A stretch of 64,000 bases of DNA from Nonomuraea indica (GCF_002850745.1 NZ_KZ559467.1:445319-509318), one strand, 5' to 3'. Positions 9,892 through 19,068 are shown, counted from the first letter of the stretch. Notes: generated by a model from the sequence alone, not told the origin. Program-made: numbers and translations.

Positions 9892-10196
9892 GAGGCGGGT
9901 GTTGCCTTGTCGAAAAGAACTTGGCGAGTGGTCGACCGATCGTCCTCCCGAAGAGCGGTTCGTCGCGCCGGTTCTGGTCGAGGCCGATCGACTCCTTGAG
10001 GCGTCAGATCATCCGATACAGCTTCACCACCTGCGACATGGTGTTCGAGTAAGCGTTGAGCACCTCCACTGACGAACGGTGGCGTCCCACGGGGCGCCGC
10101 CGTTCTGTTGTGAGCGGGCTCCGATCAGTGATCTTGCATGGGGCCGTGCGGTGATGGAAACCTGGTGCGGCTGTCCCGCGCACCGAGGAGGCGCTC
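9892..10196. other. Intergenic region after vapC
   Basis: About 305 bp with no convincing gene. It holds one hairpin (annotated separately) and, on the minus strand at 10004-10066, a short stretch reading VLNAYSNTMSQVVKLYRMI that could be the decayed tail of a helical protein. I would not call a gene here. Confidence 0.5.
10075..10104 (+). terminator. Hairpin terminator candidate
   Basis: AACGGTGGCG (10075-10084) pairs with CGCCGCCGTT (10095-10104) around a 10-nt loop, with one G-U pair, followed by CTGTTGTG. It separates the vapC region from the ESX-type genes. Confidence 0.5.
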
Positions 10197-11204
10197 ATGG
10201 CCGAGCCGGCCCCGATCACGACCACCGACCTCTGGGATCTGAAGGCCGATCCGGTCCGCCTGGAGAAGCTGGCCGACACGTGGCGCAGCCTCGGCGCCAA
10301 GGCCGGCTCCGCGGAGAAACTGATCAACGACGCCGCCCATCTGGTGTTCACCAAGGACCACTGGACGGGCGACACGGCCACGTCGTTCAACGACTACCGC
10401 AAGAAGTTCACCGCCGACGTGGAGCTGTTCGGCAAGTGGGCCGCCAACGTCGGTGACCTGCTCTCGTACACGGCCACCGTGCTGAGGGTGCAGCAGGGGC
10501 TCCTCGACGAGGAGCGCAAGCGGCTCAACGGGGTCCCCGCGAGCGCCGATCTCAGCGGCCTGACCTTCCGCCCGCGCGACGCCGAGCAGGCGCGCCTGGT
10601 CTCCGGCGCGATCACGACGGCGAAGGAGATCCGCCGGCGCGTGGACGAGGTGCTGGCGGAGAAGAAGCGCGACATGAAGTTCTACCAGGACCAGTTCGAG
10701 GCGATCAGCAAGGAGTGGAAGCCGCGCACGGTGCGCCTGCTCAACTTCAACATCGGCCAGGGCGCCGGCAACTCGCCCGGTGACTCCGCCGGCACCGACT
10801 CCGAGGACATCTCAAAGATCGCCGGAGTGATCGCCGGTCAGGACACGGACATCGCCACCGTCCAGGAGGTCTTCAAGCACGACATCTACAACCTGGAGGA
10901 GGAGCTGGAGAACCGTACCGGCGACAACTGGGACGTCAGGTTCGAGGAGGCGAGCAAGAAGTACCACGCGAACGACGACTGGCCCATCATCGGCGACATC
11001 ATCAACGCGCCGTTCGGCAACGCCGTGCTGGTCCGGGAGGGCGACGTCATCGAGGGCACCGGAGACAGCGAGCGGGTGAAGCTCGACGTCGAAGGCGGCA
11101 GCATCACGCTGCCGGCCAACGGACCCGGCACGGGCGACACCCGGATCGACGACGGCGAGGGCCGCTCAGCGGCGAGGACCGAGGTCGAGATCAAGCCGCG
11201 GTGA
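10197..11204 (+). CDS. ESX (WXG100-like) protein fused to the N-terminal half of an EEP (DNase I-like) nuclease
   Basis: 335 residues. Residues 1-110 are helical with a WxG turn (HWTGDTATSF, W56-T57-G58), as in type VII secretion substrates. A helical linker follows to about 175. Residues 178-330 are the first half of an endonuclease/exonuclease/phosphatase fold: the opening strand VRLLNFNIGQG with N185 (DNase I N7 position), the metal-binding Glu in IATVQEVF (E224, DNase I E39 position), and GNAVLVREG (274-282). The protein ends at AARTEVEIKPR, before the catalytic His, GDxN and SDH motifs. These missing motifs are found in the convergent gene 5 bp away. RBS GAGGAGG lies upstream of the ATG. 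A secreted nuclease toxin component is inferred. Confidence 0.85.
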   Translation: MAEPAPITTTDLWDLKADPVRLEKLADTWRSLGAKAGSAEKLINDAAHLVFTKDHWTGDTATSFNDYRKKFTADVELFGKWAANVGDLLSYTATVLRVQQGLLDEERKRLNGVPASADLSGLTFRPRDAEQARLVSGAITTAKEIRRRVDEVLAEKKRDMKFYQDQFEAISKEWKPRTVRLLNFNIGQGAGNSPGDSAGTDSEDISKIAGVIAGQDTDIATVQEVFKHDIYNLEEELENRTGDNWDVRFEEASKKYHANDDWPIIGDIINAPFGNAVLVREGDVIEGTGDSERVKLDVEGGSITLPANGPGTGDTRIDDGEGRSAARTEVEIKPR

Positions 11205-11209
11205 GCGGC

Positions 11210-11953
11210 CTACCAGTTGGGGACCTCCACGTCCACCTGCTGGGCGTCGTGGTCGGAGGTGGCTCCGTCGACCAGGACGGGCTGACCGTTCATGGCGAAC
11301 GCCGGAGAGCCCGCGACGTGGTCGATGCGCGTCCCCGAGGGTGAGGTGCCGACGACCTTGCCGTCCTCGCCGACGGCGCCCGAGTAGACCGTGTAGCCCT
11401 CGGTCTTCAGGTCGTGGATGGCGTCGCCGGACGAGGTGTTCTTCGGGTTGTCGCCGTGGTGGGTCACGACGTTGAGGTCGCCGCCCAGCAGCGACGGGCC
11501 CCGGTTCATGGCCTCGTGGAGCTTGTCGATCTGGCCGGTCCTGACGAAGTCGTCGTACTCGTGCAGGCCGTGGCTGTGCACGTGGGCGCTGTAGACGTCG
11601 AACCCCTTGCTCGCCTGGGCGAACAGCCGGTCGGCGATCTCGTCGTCCAGTTCCTTGAAGGCTGTGATGACCTTGCGCAGCCTGCCCTCGTCGGAGTCGA
11701 TCACATTGATGAGGATCTCCGCCAGGCTGTCGGCGGTCGACTGGAGCTCGGCGTGCGCGGAGCCGGCCAGGCCGGCGTTGGTCGTGTCGCCGAACGCGTT
11801 GGAGCCGGGAACGCTCGGCACGGGGATGTAGGTGACGGCTCCGGGACCCTCGGCGAGGGCCGTGCGCCCCTGCTCGACGGCCTTGCGGGCCTCGCCCACC
11901 TTCCCGGCCAGCTTGCCGACCTCGTCGAAATCCATGCTCGCTTCAGCACCCAT
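11210..11953 (-). CDS. ESX-like protein fused to the C-terminal half of an EEP (DNase I-like) nuclease
   Basis: 247 residues. Residues 1-115 resemble short helical ESX/EspC-type secretion targets (MDFDEVGKLAGKVGEARKAV, then a second long helix to about 113). From residue 118 the protein continues as the second half of an EEP nuclease: FDVYSAHVHSHG with H124 (DNase I H134 position), LLGGDLNVV with D159 and N161 (GDFN motif), GTRIDHV with D211 (D212 position) and TSDHDAQQVDVEV with D234-H235 (H252 position). These are precisely the catalytic elements absent from the convergent gene at 10197. The two stops are 5 bp apart. The two products could associate into one active nuclease; this is inferred from motif complementarity. 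Confidence 0.85.
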   Translation of the reverse strand: MGAEASMDFDEVGKLAGKVGEARKAVEQGRTALAEGPGAVTYIPVPSVPGSNAFGDTTNAGLAGSAHAELQSTADSLAEILINVIDSDEGRLRKVITAFKELDDEIADRLFAQASKGFDVYSAHVHSHGLHEYDDFVRTGQIDKLHEAMNRGPSLLGGDLNVVTHHGDNPKNTSSGDAIHDLKTEGYTVYSGAVGEDGKVVGTSPSGTRIDHVAGSPAFAMNGQPVLVDGATSDHDAQQVDVEVPNW

Positions 11954-12121
11954 GGTGGTCCAGCGTAGACCCGACGATCATCCGGGCATAGCGCGCACCT
12001 CGACCAGCGTCCTCAGTGACAGCGTTGTTAACAGTGGGCCAACATCACCTTGATCAGCTAAGGTCAGGTGAGAAGTCGCCTTATGCTGCTGTCCGGAAGC
12101 AGGCGGGTGGAAGGTGCATCT

Positions 12122-12505
12122 GTGGCGAATGCGTTCGAGGCCGAGATCACGCAGCTGGCGGCGGAGGTCAACCAGAAGATCGCACGCATCCGCGAGACGT
12201 ACGAGGAACTCTCCGCTCTGGAGCACACGGCGCATTCCCGGGACGAGATGGTCAGCGTGACCGTGGGCCGGCACGGGCAGGTCCGCGGCATCAGGCTGAA
12301 TCCGCGGGTGTATCGCACCCTGTCCCCCTCGGAGCTGGCCGACGCCATCATGCAGCAGGTCAACGACGCCACCGCCGCGGTCTCGGAGCGGAGCAGGCAG
12401 CTCCTGGCGCCCCTCATGCCGGAGGACGTGCCGCTGGAGCAGGTCTTCGGCGAGCACGCGACGCTCGACGCGTTCCTGCCCGCTCCCGTGGAGCCCGCCC
12501 CGTGA
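12122..12505 (+). CDS. YbaB/EbfC family DNA-binding-like protein
   Basis: 127 residues from GTG 12122 (VANAFEAEITQLAAEV), preceded by GGAAGG at a good distance. An N-terminal long helix is followed by a YbaB-type sheet (EMVSVTVGRHGQVRGIRLNPRVY) and a C-terminal helix (SELADAIMQQVNDATAAVSER). In actinomycetes such short YbaB-like proteins commonly precede ESX-like genes and large toxin-like effectors, where their role may be in the secretion module rather than nucleoid binding. First gene of a three-gene operon; the stop overlaps the next start as GTGA. Confidence 0.8.
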   Translation: MANAFEAEITQLAAEVNQKIARIRETYEELSALEHTAHSRDEMVSVTVGRHGQVRGIRLNPRVYRTLSPSELADAIMQQVNDATAAVSERSRQLLAPLMPEDVPLEQVFGEHATLDAFLPAPVEPAP

Positions 12506-12801
12506 GCGGCTACCACGTGCGGTGGGAGGCGTTGCGCCGCGAGGCCAAGGTGTACGGCGAGTGCCGGCGCAACGCCCAGGAGGCGCGCGACGAACTGCTC
12601 GCCGCCTTCGACCGGGACAGGAACACGCTCGGCCACGACGCGTACGGTGCCGAACTGGCCAAGCACCTGCCCGGCGTCGAGCAGAAGATCTTCGACTCCC
12701 TGAAGGAGTACATCGACGAGCTCGACGGCGTCGCCTCGGGCCTGCACGTCAACGCTCGCGACTACGAGCGGCCGGAGCAGCCCCCCGCCGGGCGCAACTG
12801 A
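12502..12801 (+). CDS. Small ESX-like helical protein
   Basis: 99 residues starting at GTG 12502, overlapping the previous stop. It is all-helical with two predicted helices (HVRWEALRREAKVYGECRRN and GVEQKIFDSLKEYIDELDG) and a hydrophilic tail. The size and position between a YbaB-like gene and a giant CpnT-like gene suggest a secretion partner or chaperone of the giant. There is no canonical WxG turn, so the family assignment is by size, helicity and context. Confidence 0.75.
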   Translation: MSGYHVRWEALRREAKVYGECRRNAQEARDELLAAFDRDRNTLGHDAYGAELAKHLPGVEQKIFDSLKEYIDELDGVASGLHVNARDYERPEQPPAGRN

Positions 12802-12807
12802 TCGTTC

Positions 12808-15800
12808 ATGGGCTTCGACGGATTCCTCGTCCCCGACTTCGCCAAGCCGTACATCGGCTGGGTGGTCGGCACGGACTGGCCGGAAGGCGACGAGTCCGGC
12901 TGCTTCCGGCTGGCCGACGCCTGCGTGCTCGCCGCGCACCGGCTCGTCGAGGGCACGTTCGCCGACCAGCCGGCGAGCGCGAGCAAGATCGGTGCCGACT
13001 GGGACGGGGAGGCCCATCTCGCCTTCGCCGCCCATGTCAAGAGGGTCGTCGGCGGTAAGGTCGCCGATCTGGTCGAGAGGCTGATGGGGACCGCCGTCGC
13101 GCTCAACGGCGTGGGCGTGCAGATCCAGTACGCCAAGTACATGATCGAGCTCACCGTCTGGCTGCTGATCGCGCAACTGGCGTATCTGCTGGGCGCGGCC
13201 CTGGCCACCGGCAACGCGAGTCTGGCGCTCATCCCGCCACGTCTGCAGATCGCGCGGATGACGGTCGCGCAGATCGCCCGGCAGTGCCTGCGCAACATGG
13301 TGCTGTTCGCGCTGATCGTGGCCGGGATGGACGGGGGCATCCAGGTCCTGCAGATGGCGAAGGGGCGCAGGGACGAGATCGACGTCCAGCAGCTCGCGAT
13401 CTCGGCGGTGAGCGGCGGCGCCATGGGCGGCCTCATGGGAGTGTTCTCCGGTGGGCTGAACCGGCTGGCCACGCCCGCCCTGCGGGCCGGCCTGACCAGG
13501 GCCGAGATGACGACAGCCGAGAAACTGCTGGCCGCGGCCACCTCCTCGTTGTACGGGCAGGCCGCGCAGTATGCCGTGGCGGGCGGCATCACGACCGCGG
13601 GCACCCTGCTGGCCCAGGGGAACTTCAGCTGGGACATGCTGGCCAAGGGCATCACGTCGAGCGCGCTCGGAGCGGACGGGCAGCACCTTCTCACGACCCT
13701 GCCGCACGGCGGCGGCCCGTCCTCGCCCCACCCGGGTTCCTCGCCCGGCCCGGACCCCGCGCCCGGTCCCGGCGGCTCCACGCCTGGCGGCGGTCCCGGC
13801 GGGCCGGGGCACGCCACCGGTTCCGCCCCGAGCACGGGACGGGGCCCCGACGCGGGCCCGGGCGCCCACGGCGTCGGCCCTGCCGTGCCCGGTGACCCGG
13901 CTTCCGCGGGATCCCGCAACGGGACGTCCGGCCACTCGGTCGCGCGCGCGCCCGACACCGGTGCGGAATCGACGCTGGCGGCGGTGAACCACAACCAGCG
14001 GACCATCGACCAGCTGATCAACTCGCCGGTCGCTGACGGGCCGCCTGCCGGCAAGAGCCCCTCAACGCTGTCGCACCAGGCCGACGGCGTGTCTCGTCCG
14101 CCGTTCGAGGGCCAGACCAACACGGTGATGCCGCAGCCGGCGAACGGCTCTCCGGCGTCCCGGCCTGACGGCTCGCCGTCGTGGAAGCAGGCCGAGGTGG
14201 CCGGGCAGTCGTCGAACGGCGCGGGGTCGCGGCCTGACGCCGGCTCGCCGCCGGCCGGCCGAGGATTGCCGGAGATGGTCGCGGACGCCGGCCGGACGGC
14301 TTGGCCCGAGGGCGCTCCTGGAGGCAAGGGCGCGGAGCCGGTCACGCGGCCGGACTTCGGTTCGCAGCCGGTCAACAGGAGTGTCCCGGACACGGCGGCG
14401 AACGCCCCTCTGGCCTCCCGGCCGGATGGCCCGGTGGTCTGGAAGGACAGGACCGAGATCCATCCACCCCGTACCGTCGAGATCGGCGCCCTGGGGGAGA
14501 CGGCCGTGCACGACGTCAAGGTCCCGGAGGACCCGAAGGCGTCGGCCAGGGCGCTGGCCGACGGCATCACGGGCGTCACCAAGCGCGAACGGGCCGCGAT
14601 CCGCGACTGGCTCACGCAGGTGCTCTCCGACGGCAACCGCGACACGTGGACCGACCACCTCCACAAGGGCGTGGCGCTCAGCGTGCGCAACAAGCTGATC
14701 TACCTCAAGCTGAGGCCGAGCGAGCTCGCACACGTGGAGAACCCGAGCCTGGCGCCGGAGAAGCCGGTCGCGTTCGGCGGTGACGGTGTGGAGGGCAAGT
14801 CCGCGCAGGCGTCCTCCCTGGGCAGCACCGCGGGACTGATCCGCGAGTTGGGCCCCTCGGCGGACGAGGCCGAGGCGCACGCCGTGCCTCGGATCGGCGT
14901 CACCAGCACGTTGCGCACGACCCACACGAGCAGCATCGAGGTCATCAGCGGTCACAAGGCCGTTTCGCCGGAGCACGACTACTTCGTCGCGAAGGTCTCC
15001 GTCGAGGTCTACCGCGGCGGTGAGAAGGTCGCCGAGACCGGCGGAGTCCCCGGGATGTCCGTGACCCTCCCCTTCCCCAAGCAGTTCACCCGTGAAGGGC
15101 CGCTTCTGGCCGCCGACCATCCGCCGGCGCTGCCACGTCACGAGGTGCCCGCCGGAGCCGGGCACAAGTTCCGTGATCACGGGATCGCCATCACCGGGAT
15201 GGACCCCACGCCTCTGGTGCTGGAGGTGCAGCGCCGGGCGCTGTCGATGGGCGTGCCCGCGCACGAGGTGGCCAAGATCATCGACCACCTCACGTCCACC
15301 GTGCTCAGCGAGCAGGGGTTGAAGAACCGCAGCCAGTCGTTGCTGTCGAGCGGGGCGGCCTCCGAGGCGGTCCGGTACCGGAGCTCCGTGCTGCGGTCAG
15401 CGGAGGAATCCATCCAGGTCACCGGTGAGGTCACGCGGATCGAGCCCGTGGACGGAGGCGCCCGGCCGCCGATCGAGACGATGTTCCGCGACGACCTGGG
15501 GCGGCGCGCGAGCGAGGGGACGACGCATCGGCAGGGTGCGAGCGTCAACATCCATGCGGGCGGCAAGGTCGGTCTGGCCCTCGGAGACCGGGTGGAGGTC
15601 GTCGCCCGGGCCATCGGCGGGTTCCATCTGGGATCGGACCATGTGACGACCGCCCACCAGGCGCACGGCAACCACACCGTCCTGAACAGGGTCGGCGACG
15701 TCACCCTCTACGACGCCCGGATGAGGCTGCAGGTGGTGACCGAGAGGATGGGCGCCTTCGACGTCGAGGTGCAGGCCGAGCTTGCCGTACCCGCTCGCGA

Positions 15801-18800
15801 CGCCTCCCGGATGGAGCAGGACGTCTTCGGCCACGATCTTCGGCCGCAGGGCGAGTTCAACAGGGTTCGGGAGGCGCTCGCCGACCTTCACCGGGAGCTG
15901 GACGACGTCCGTCAGGAGTTCATGCGGAACGAGCCGGTCGGTGAGTATCCGCCCAGGGGCGAGCACCCGAACCGTGGCTACGACCCTCACGCGCTGGAAC
16001 CGGAGACGCTCGCGGCGGGGCGGGGGACCGGACTGGGCAGCGGCGTCCGCGTCCACGCGGACGCGCGGCTCAGCACGGAGATCCGCCAGGCCGTCGATGA
16101 GGCACTGCCGGACCTTCCCCCCGGGATCAGGCGGCAGGTCATGCGGGACATCGACAGCCGTTTCGGCGGGCCGGCCCTGGAAGCGGACCTGACGGGCGCC
16201 CTGCACGGGATCACCTACAGGAAGACGATCGGCGGCTACACCGTCGAGATCCTGGCCGAGGGTGCCCTCGGCCGGCGGCACGAGGTCCGCTCGACCGACC
16301 TGACGGTGAACGAGCGCAGGATCACGTCCCGGATCGACACCAGCCAGCGGGAGACCTCGTCCGGGGGCCGTGCGGAGGTCCGTGCTGTCGCGCGCCTGGA
16401 GGTGAACGAGGGGCTGAAGGTCGATCCGGTGAACGTGTCGGTCGCCGGGAGCAGCGCGAAGGCGGGCAGTGTCGCCGTCACGGCCGGCCACACGAGGTAC
16501 GACCGCACGGAGACCACCGGCGGAGGCTTCACCATCACGCGGGATCTCTCCTTCGACGTCAGGATGAGACTGTCGCGAGACGGTGCGGAGGTGACGAACA
16601 CCTCGTGGCAGGTGCACGGGAGCAGGGCGGAGATCGTCGTGCCGAACGCCCACCTGCCGGAGACCCCGGTGCTCGCGGGGGACCTCGGGGACGTGGGCCG
16701 CGTGGAGGCGTCGGCCAGACCGCCCAGGGACGTGTGGGCGCACGACGACCGCCTGCACGCCATCGTCCGCCTGGGCGCCATGCCCGACCTGGCCCAGGCG
16801 GTGGCCGGCAGGTACGCCGACTGGGCGGGACTGCCGAGGCCCGCGGAGCGTCTGGACGTGCCGGCGGTGATCGAGACCGCCACCGACGTGCTCAAGCTGG
16901 AAACCATGATCACATCCCATCCCGACGGACTGCACTACACGGTGTCCGAGGAAGGGGGATGGCGTCATGACCTGCAGATCAAGGCCGACGTGGCCGGGCT
17001 GCGGCACGTCAAGTCGGAGACCGGGGTGGAGCACGAGACCTACGCGAACAGCAACTCGAAGCTGACGGACGGCGAGCGTCGCAGAGGGACCCTGGGCGGG
17101 CACGCGCGGAGCGGCCTGCGCGCCGGGTTCGGCCGCGACGGCGAGCACGGCGGTGAGCACGGCGGCGAGGCGGCGGGTCACGAGGCCGGGGAGAGCACGG
17201 GGACCGAGCACAAGGTCGTGGCACGAGCGGGGGTGCACGCCGCCGTGAAACGGATGTCCCACGAGACCTCCTACGTGGGAGGCAGCGACGTCGCCCGGGT
17301 CACCTACGGAGACCGGACCACCTCGCACTGGTATCGCGGAGATCTCGTCCTGGAGGTCACACCGACCAGGACCGACGGGATCACGGTCGAGCGGGGCCCG
17401 AGCACGTACGTCCGGGTGAGCGACATCATGGACGTCGTCCTGCCGGACGAGGTGGCGCGCCGTCACGGACTGGAGGGGCCGCAGGCCGCGGAGCCCGCCC
17501 AGCAGGCGGGAGACACGGCTCGCGCCTATTCCGCGCCGGACGCGGCGTTGAGCGCCGCCTCCGTCCAGCATCTCGACTCGCGGGCCGTGCTCCCGCAGAT
17601 CGTCCAGAGCCTGCGTGACGAGGGCCTGCTCCTGCCGGGTCAGGAGTTGACGAACCATCCGGTGGCCGAGCACCTGCGCGGCATGTACGGCCAGGACGCG
17701 CTCGCCACGAGACTGGGCGAGCTCCGCGGCAACGGGGTGTCCTCCTGGCTGTTCGCCACAGACCAGCACGGCCGGGTCACCGAGCGGATAGGCATCCGGG
17801 TCACGGCCGAGATCGGCGACGGAGCGCACGTCGGTGAGCGTCCGGACGCCGGCCTCATGCTCCGCAGCGAGCGCCTCGGCGGCGAGCTGAGCCTGCGCGA
17901 GGCGGGAACCGACCGCGGAGTGGAGGCGCTCGCGCGCTACATCAGGTCTTCGGACGGCGATCTCGCGGGAGGCGAGGCGGCGTACACGAACGTCCGCGAC
18001 TCCCACGCCGTGGACTCGCGCGGAACGAACGTGAAGGACATCAACCGCTACCAGACGCGCGAGGCTCCGCACGAGTTCACGCATCCGGTCACCTACAGGA
18101 TCACGATCGAGCGGGCCCACGTCCGCCCCGTCCTGGAACCCATGCAGAGCGCCGCCCGCAGCGTTCTGCTCAAGGTGGGCGAGATGACCGGACATGACGG
18201 GGCCGTGAAGCTCTTCGACAAGCACGTAGGCGTCACCACGACGTCCAGCGCGGTCGCGGCCGGCGAACTCGGTGTGCTGGTCCCGGGGCACCTCACCACG
18301 GAGGTCCCGCCGGGCACCCCGGTCGCGGCGGGTACGCCGGTCGCCGCCGTGGAGCCCCGGTGGGCGGAGTCGGCGGGGCCCAACGCCATGACCACCACGC
18401 TCGGGAACGGCGTCCCCAAGGGGGACGTCAGCCAGGTCGCGTTCCCGGCGGCCCGGTTCGTGGAGGAGTGGGCGCCGATCGCCGCGGTCTCGCCGAAGCT
18501 GCGGGAGGAGGTGCCCTCGCTGAACGACAGGCCCAACGGGTTCGAGCTGTCCCGCCCCGCCGGCATGGCCCTCGCCGAGGCCACCAAGGAACGGACCATG
18601 CGCGCCCACCTGGAGCAGCTCCTCGCGCATGCCTACGAGATCCCGGGGGTCGGCAGGGTCGGGATCGACGTCAACGGGGCTCGCGAGGTCACCACCGCGC
18701 TGGTCAAGCAACGCGTCTACGCGCAGACCATGAGCACGGCCGGGCACGGCCAGGAGCATGGCCGCGGCCGGTCCGTCCGGGGAGGCGCGTCCGCGGGGGG

Positions 18801-19068
18801 GACCGAGGACGGGCTGCTGGGCTACGGCGGCATCAGCGGCAGCACGAAGACGGGGGACGAAGCCGCGTCGCGGAACGCCAACATCGTCGAACGTAACTTC
18901 CTGGAGAAGCAGCACGAGAACACCTACCTCGAACTGGACATCTCCGTCGTGCTCCATGGCGAGGGCAAGCCACTGGTGATCGACGTCGACAAGGGTCTCT
19001 ACCTGAGGCTCACCCCGGAAGGGCTCGCCGCGTTCGAGGCCGCGCATCCCGGGGTCGTCGCGCGTTGA
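12808..19068 (+). CDS. Giant CpnT-like WXG100-domain protein with repeated alpha/beta modules
   Basis: 2086 residues. Residues 1-300 match the WXG100-like N-terminal domain of CpnT-type proteins (VPDFAKPYIGWVVGTDWPEGD, then the DWDGEAHLAFAAHV turn) and include hydrophobic segments near 112-135 and 165-185. Residues 305-560 are a Pro/Gly/Ser-rich linker. From about 570 to the C-terminus I count roughly six modules of 170-220 residues (starting near 570, 798, 1088, 1350, 1615 and 1925). Each begins with amphipathic helices and ends in paired strands of the type YxhxhxhxxxxG...hxhxP: YFVAKVSVEVYRGG, YDARMRLQVV, SFDVRMRLSRDG, WYRGDLVLEV, VTYRITIERA, TYLELDISVVLHG. No nuclease, NADase, ADP-ribosyltransferase or peptidase motif is visible at the C-terminus. 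It is probably secreted or surface-exposed through a type VII route. Function unknown. Confidence 0.8.
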   Translation: MGFDGFLVPDFAKPYIGWVVGTDWPEGDESGCFRLADACVLAAHRLVEGTFADQPASASKIGADWDGEAHLAFAAHVKRVVGGKVADLVERLMGTAVALNGVGVQIQYAKYMIELTVWLLIAQLAYLLGAALATGNASLALIPPRLQIARMTVAQIARQCLRNMVLFALIVAGMDGGIQVLQMAKGRRDEIDVQQLAISAVSGGAMGGLMGVFSGGLNRLATPALRAGLTRAEMTTAEKLLAAATSSLYGQAAQYAVAGGITTAGTLLAQGNFSWDMLAKGITSSALGADGQHLLTTLPHGGGPSSPHPGSSPGPDPAPGPGGSTPGGGPGGPGHATGSAPSTGRGPDAGPGAHGVGPAVPGDPASAGSRNGTSGHSVARAPDTGAESTLAAVNHNQRTIDQLINSPVADGPPAGKSPSTLSHQADGVSRPPFEGQTNTVMPQPANGSPASRPDGSPSWKQAEVAGQSSNGAGSRPDAGSPPAGRGLPEMVADAGRTAWPEGAPGGKGAEPVTRPDFGSQPVNRSVPDTAANAPLASRPDGPVVWKDRTEIHPPRTVEIGALGETAVHDVKVPEDPKASARALADGITGVTKRERAAIRDWLTQVLSDGNRDTWTDHLHKGVALSVRNKLIYLKLRPSELAHVENPSLAPEKPVAFGGDGVEGKSAQASSLGSTAGLIRELGPSADEAEAHAVPRIGVTSTLRTTHTSSIEVISGHKAVSPEHDYFVAKVSVEVYRGGEKVAETGGVPGMSVTLPFPKQFTREGPLLAADHPPALPRHEVPAGAGHKFRDHGIAITGMDPTPLVLEVQRRALSMGVPAHEVAKIIDHLTSTVLSEQGLKNRSQSLLSSGAASEAVRYRSSVLRSAEESIQVTGEVTRIEPVDGGARPPIETMFRDDLGRRASEGTTHRQGASVNIHAGGKVGLALGDRVEVVARAIGGFHLGSDHVTTAHQAHGNHTVLNRVGDVTLYDARMRLQVVTERMGAFDVEVQAELAVPARDASRMEQDVFGHDLRPQGEFNRVREALADLHRELDDVRQEFMRNEPVGEYPPRGEHPNRGYDPHALEPETLAAGRGTGLGSGVRVHADARLSTEIRQAVDEALPDLPPGIRRQVMRDIDSRFGGPALEADLTGALHGITYRKTIGGYTVEILAEGALGRRHEVRSTDLTVNERRITSRIDTSQRETSSGGRAEVRAVARLEVNEGLKVDPVNVSVAGSSAKAGSVAVTAGHTRYDRTETTGGGFTITRDLSFDVRMRLSRDGAEVTNTSWQVHGSRAEIVVPNAHLPETPVLAGDLGDVGRVEASARPPRDVWAHDDRLHAIVRLGAMPDLAQAVAGRYADWAGLPRPAERLDVPAVIETATDVLKLETMITSHPDGLHYTVSEEGGWRHDLQIKADVAGLRHVKSETGVEHETYANSNSKLTDGERRRGTLGGHARSGLRAGFGRDGEHGGEHGGEAAGHEAGESTGTEHKVVARAGVHAAVKRMSHETSYVGGSDVARVTYGDRTTSHWYRGDLVLEVTPTRTDGITVERGPSTYVRVSDIMDVVLPDEVARRHGLEGPQAAEPAQQAGDTARAYSAPDAALSAASVQHLDSRAVLPQIVQSLRDEGLLLPGQELTNHPVAEHLRGMYGQDALATRLGELRGNGVSSWLFATDQHGRVTERIGIRVTAEIGDGAHVGERPDAGLMLRSERLGGELSLREAGTDRGVEALARYIRSSDGDLAGGEAAYTNVRDSHAVDSRGTNVKDINRYQTREAPHEFTHPVTYRITIERAHVRPVLEPMQSAARSVLLKVGEMTGHDGAVKLFDKHVGVTTTSSAVAAGELGVLVPGHLTTEVPPGTPVAAGTPVAAVEPRWAESAGPNAMTTTLGNGVPKGDVSQVAFPAARFVEEWAPIAAVSPKLREEVPSLNDRPNGFELSRPAGMALAEATKERTMRAHLEQLLAHAYEIPGVGRVGIDVNGAREVTTALVKQRVYAQTMSTAGHGQEHGRGRSVRGGASAGGTEDGLLGYGGISGSTKTGDEAASRNANIVERNFLEKQHENTYLELDISVVLHGEGKPLVIDVDKGLYLRLTPEGLAAFEAAHPGVVAR

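Noticed and set aside
10004-10066. CorA-like transporter tail on the minus strand
   Set aside because: Only about 20 codons with vague helical similarity; too short to call a pseudogene.
15397-19047. 1216-codon open frame antisense to the giant gene
   Set aside because: It is composed of low-complexity Gly/Arg/Val/His/Asp codons typical of the reverse frame of GC-rich genes, with no domain; the sense protein has coherent structure.
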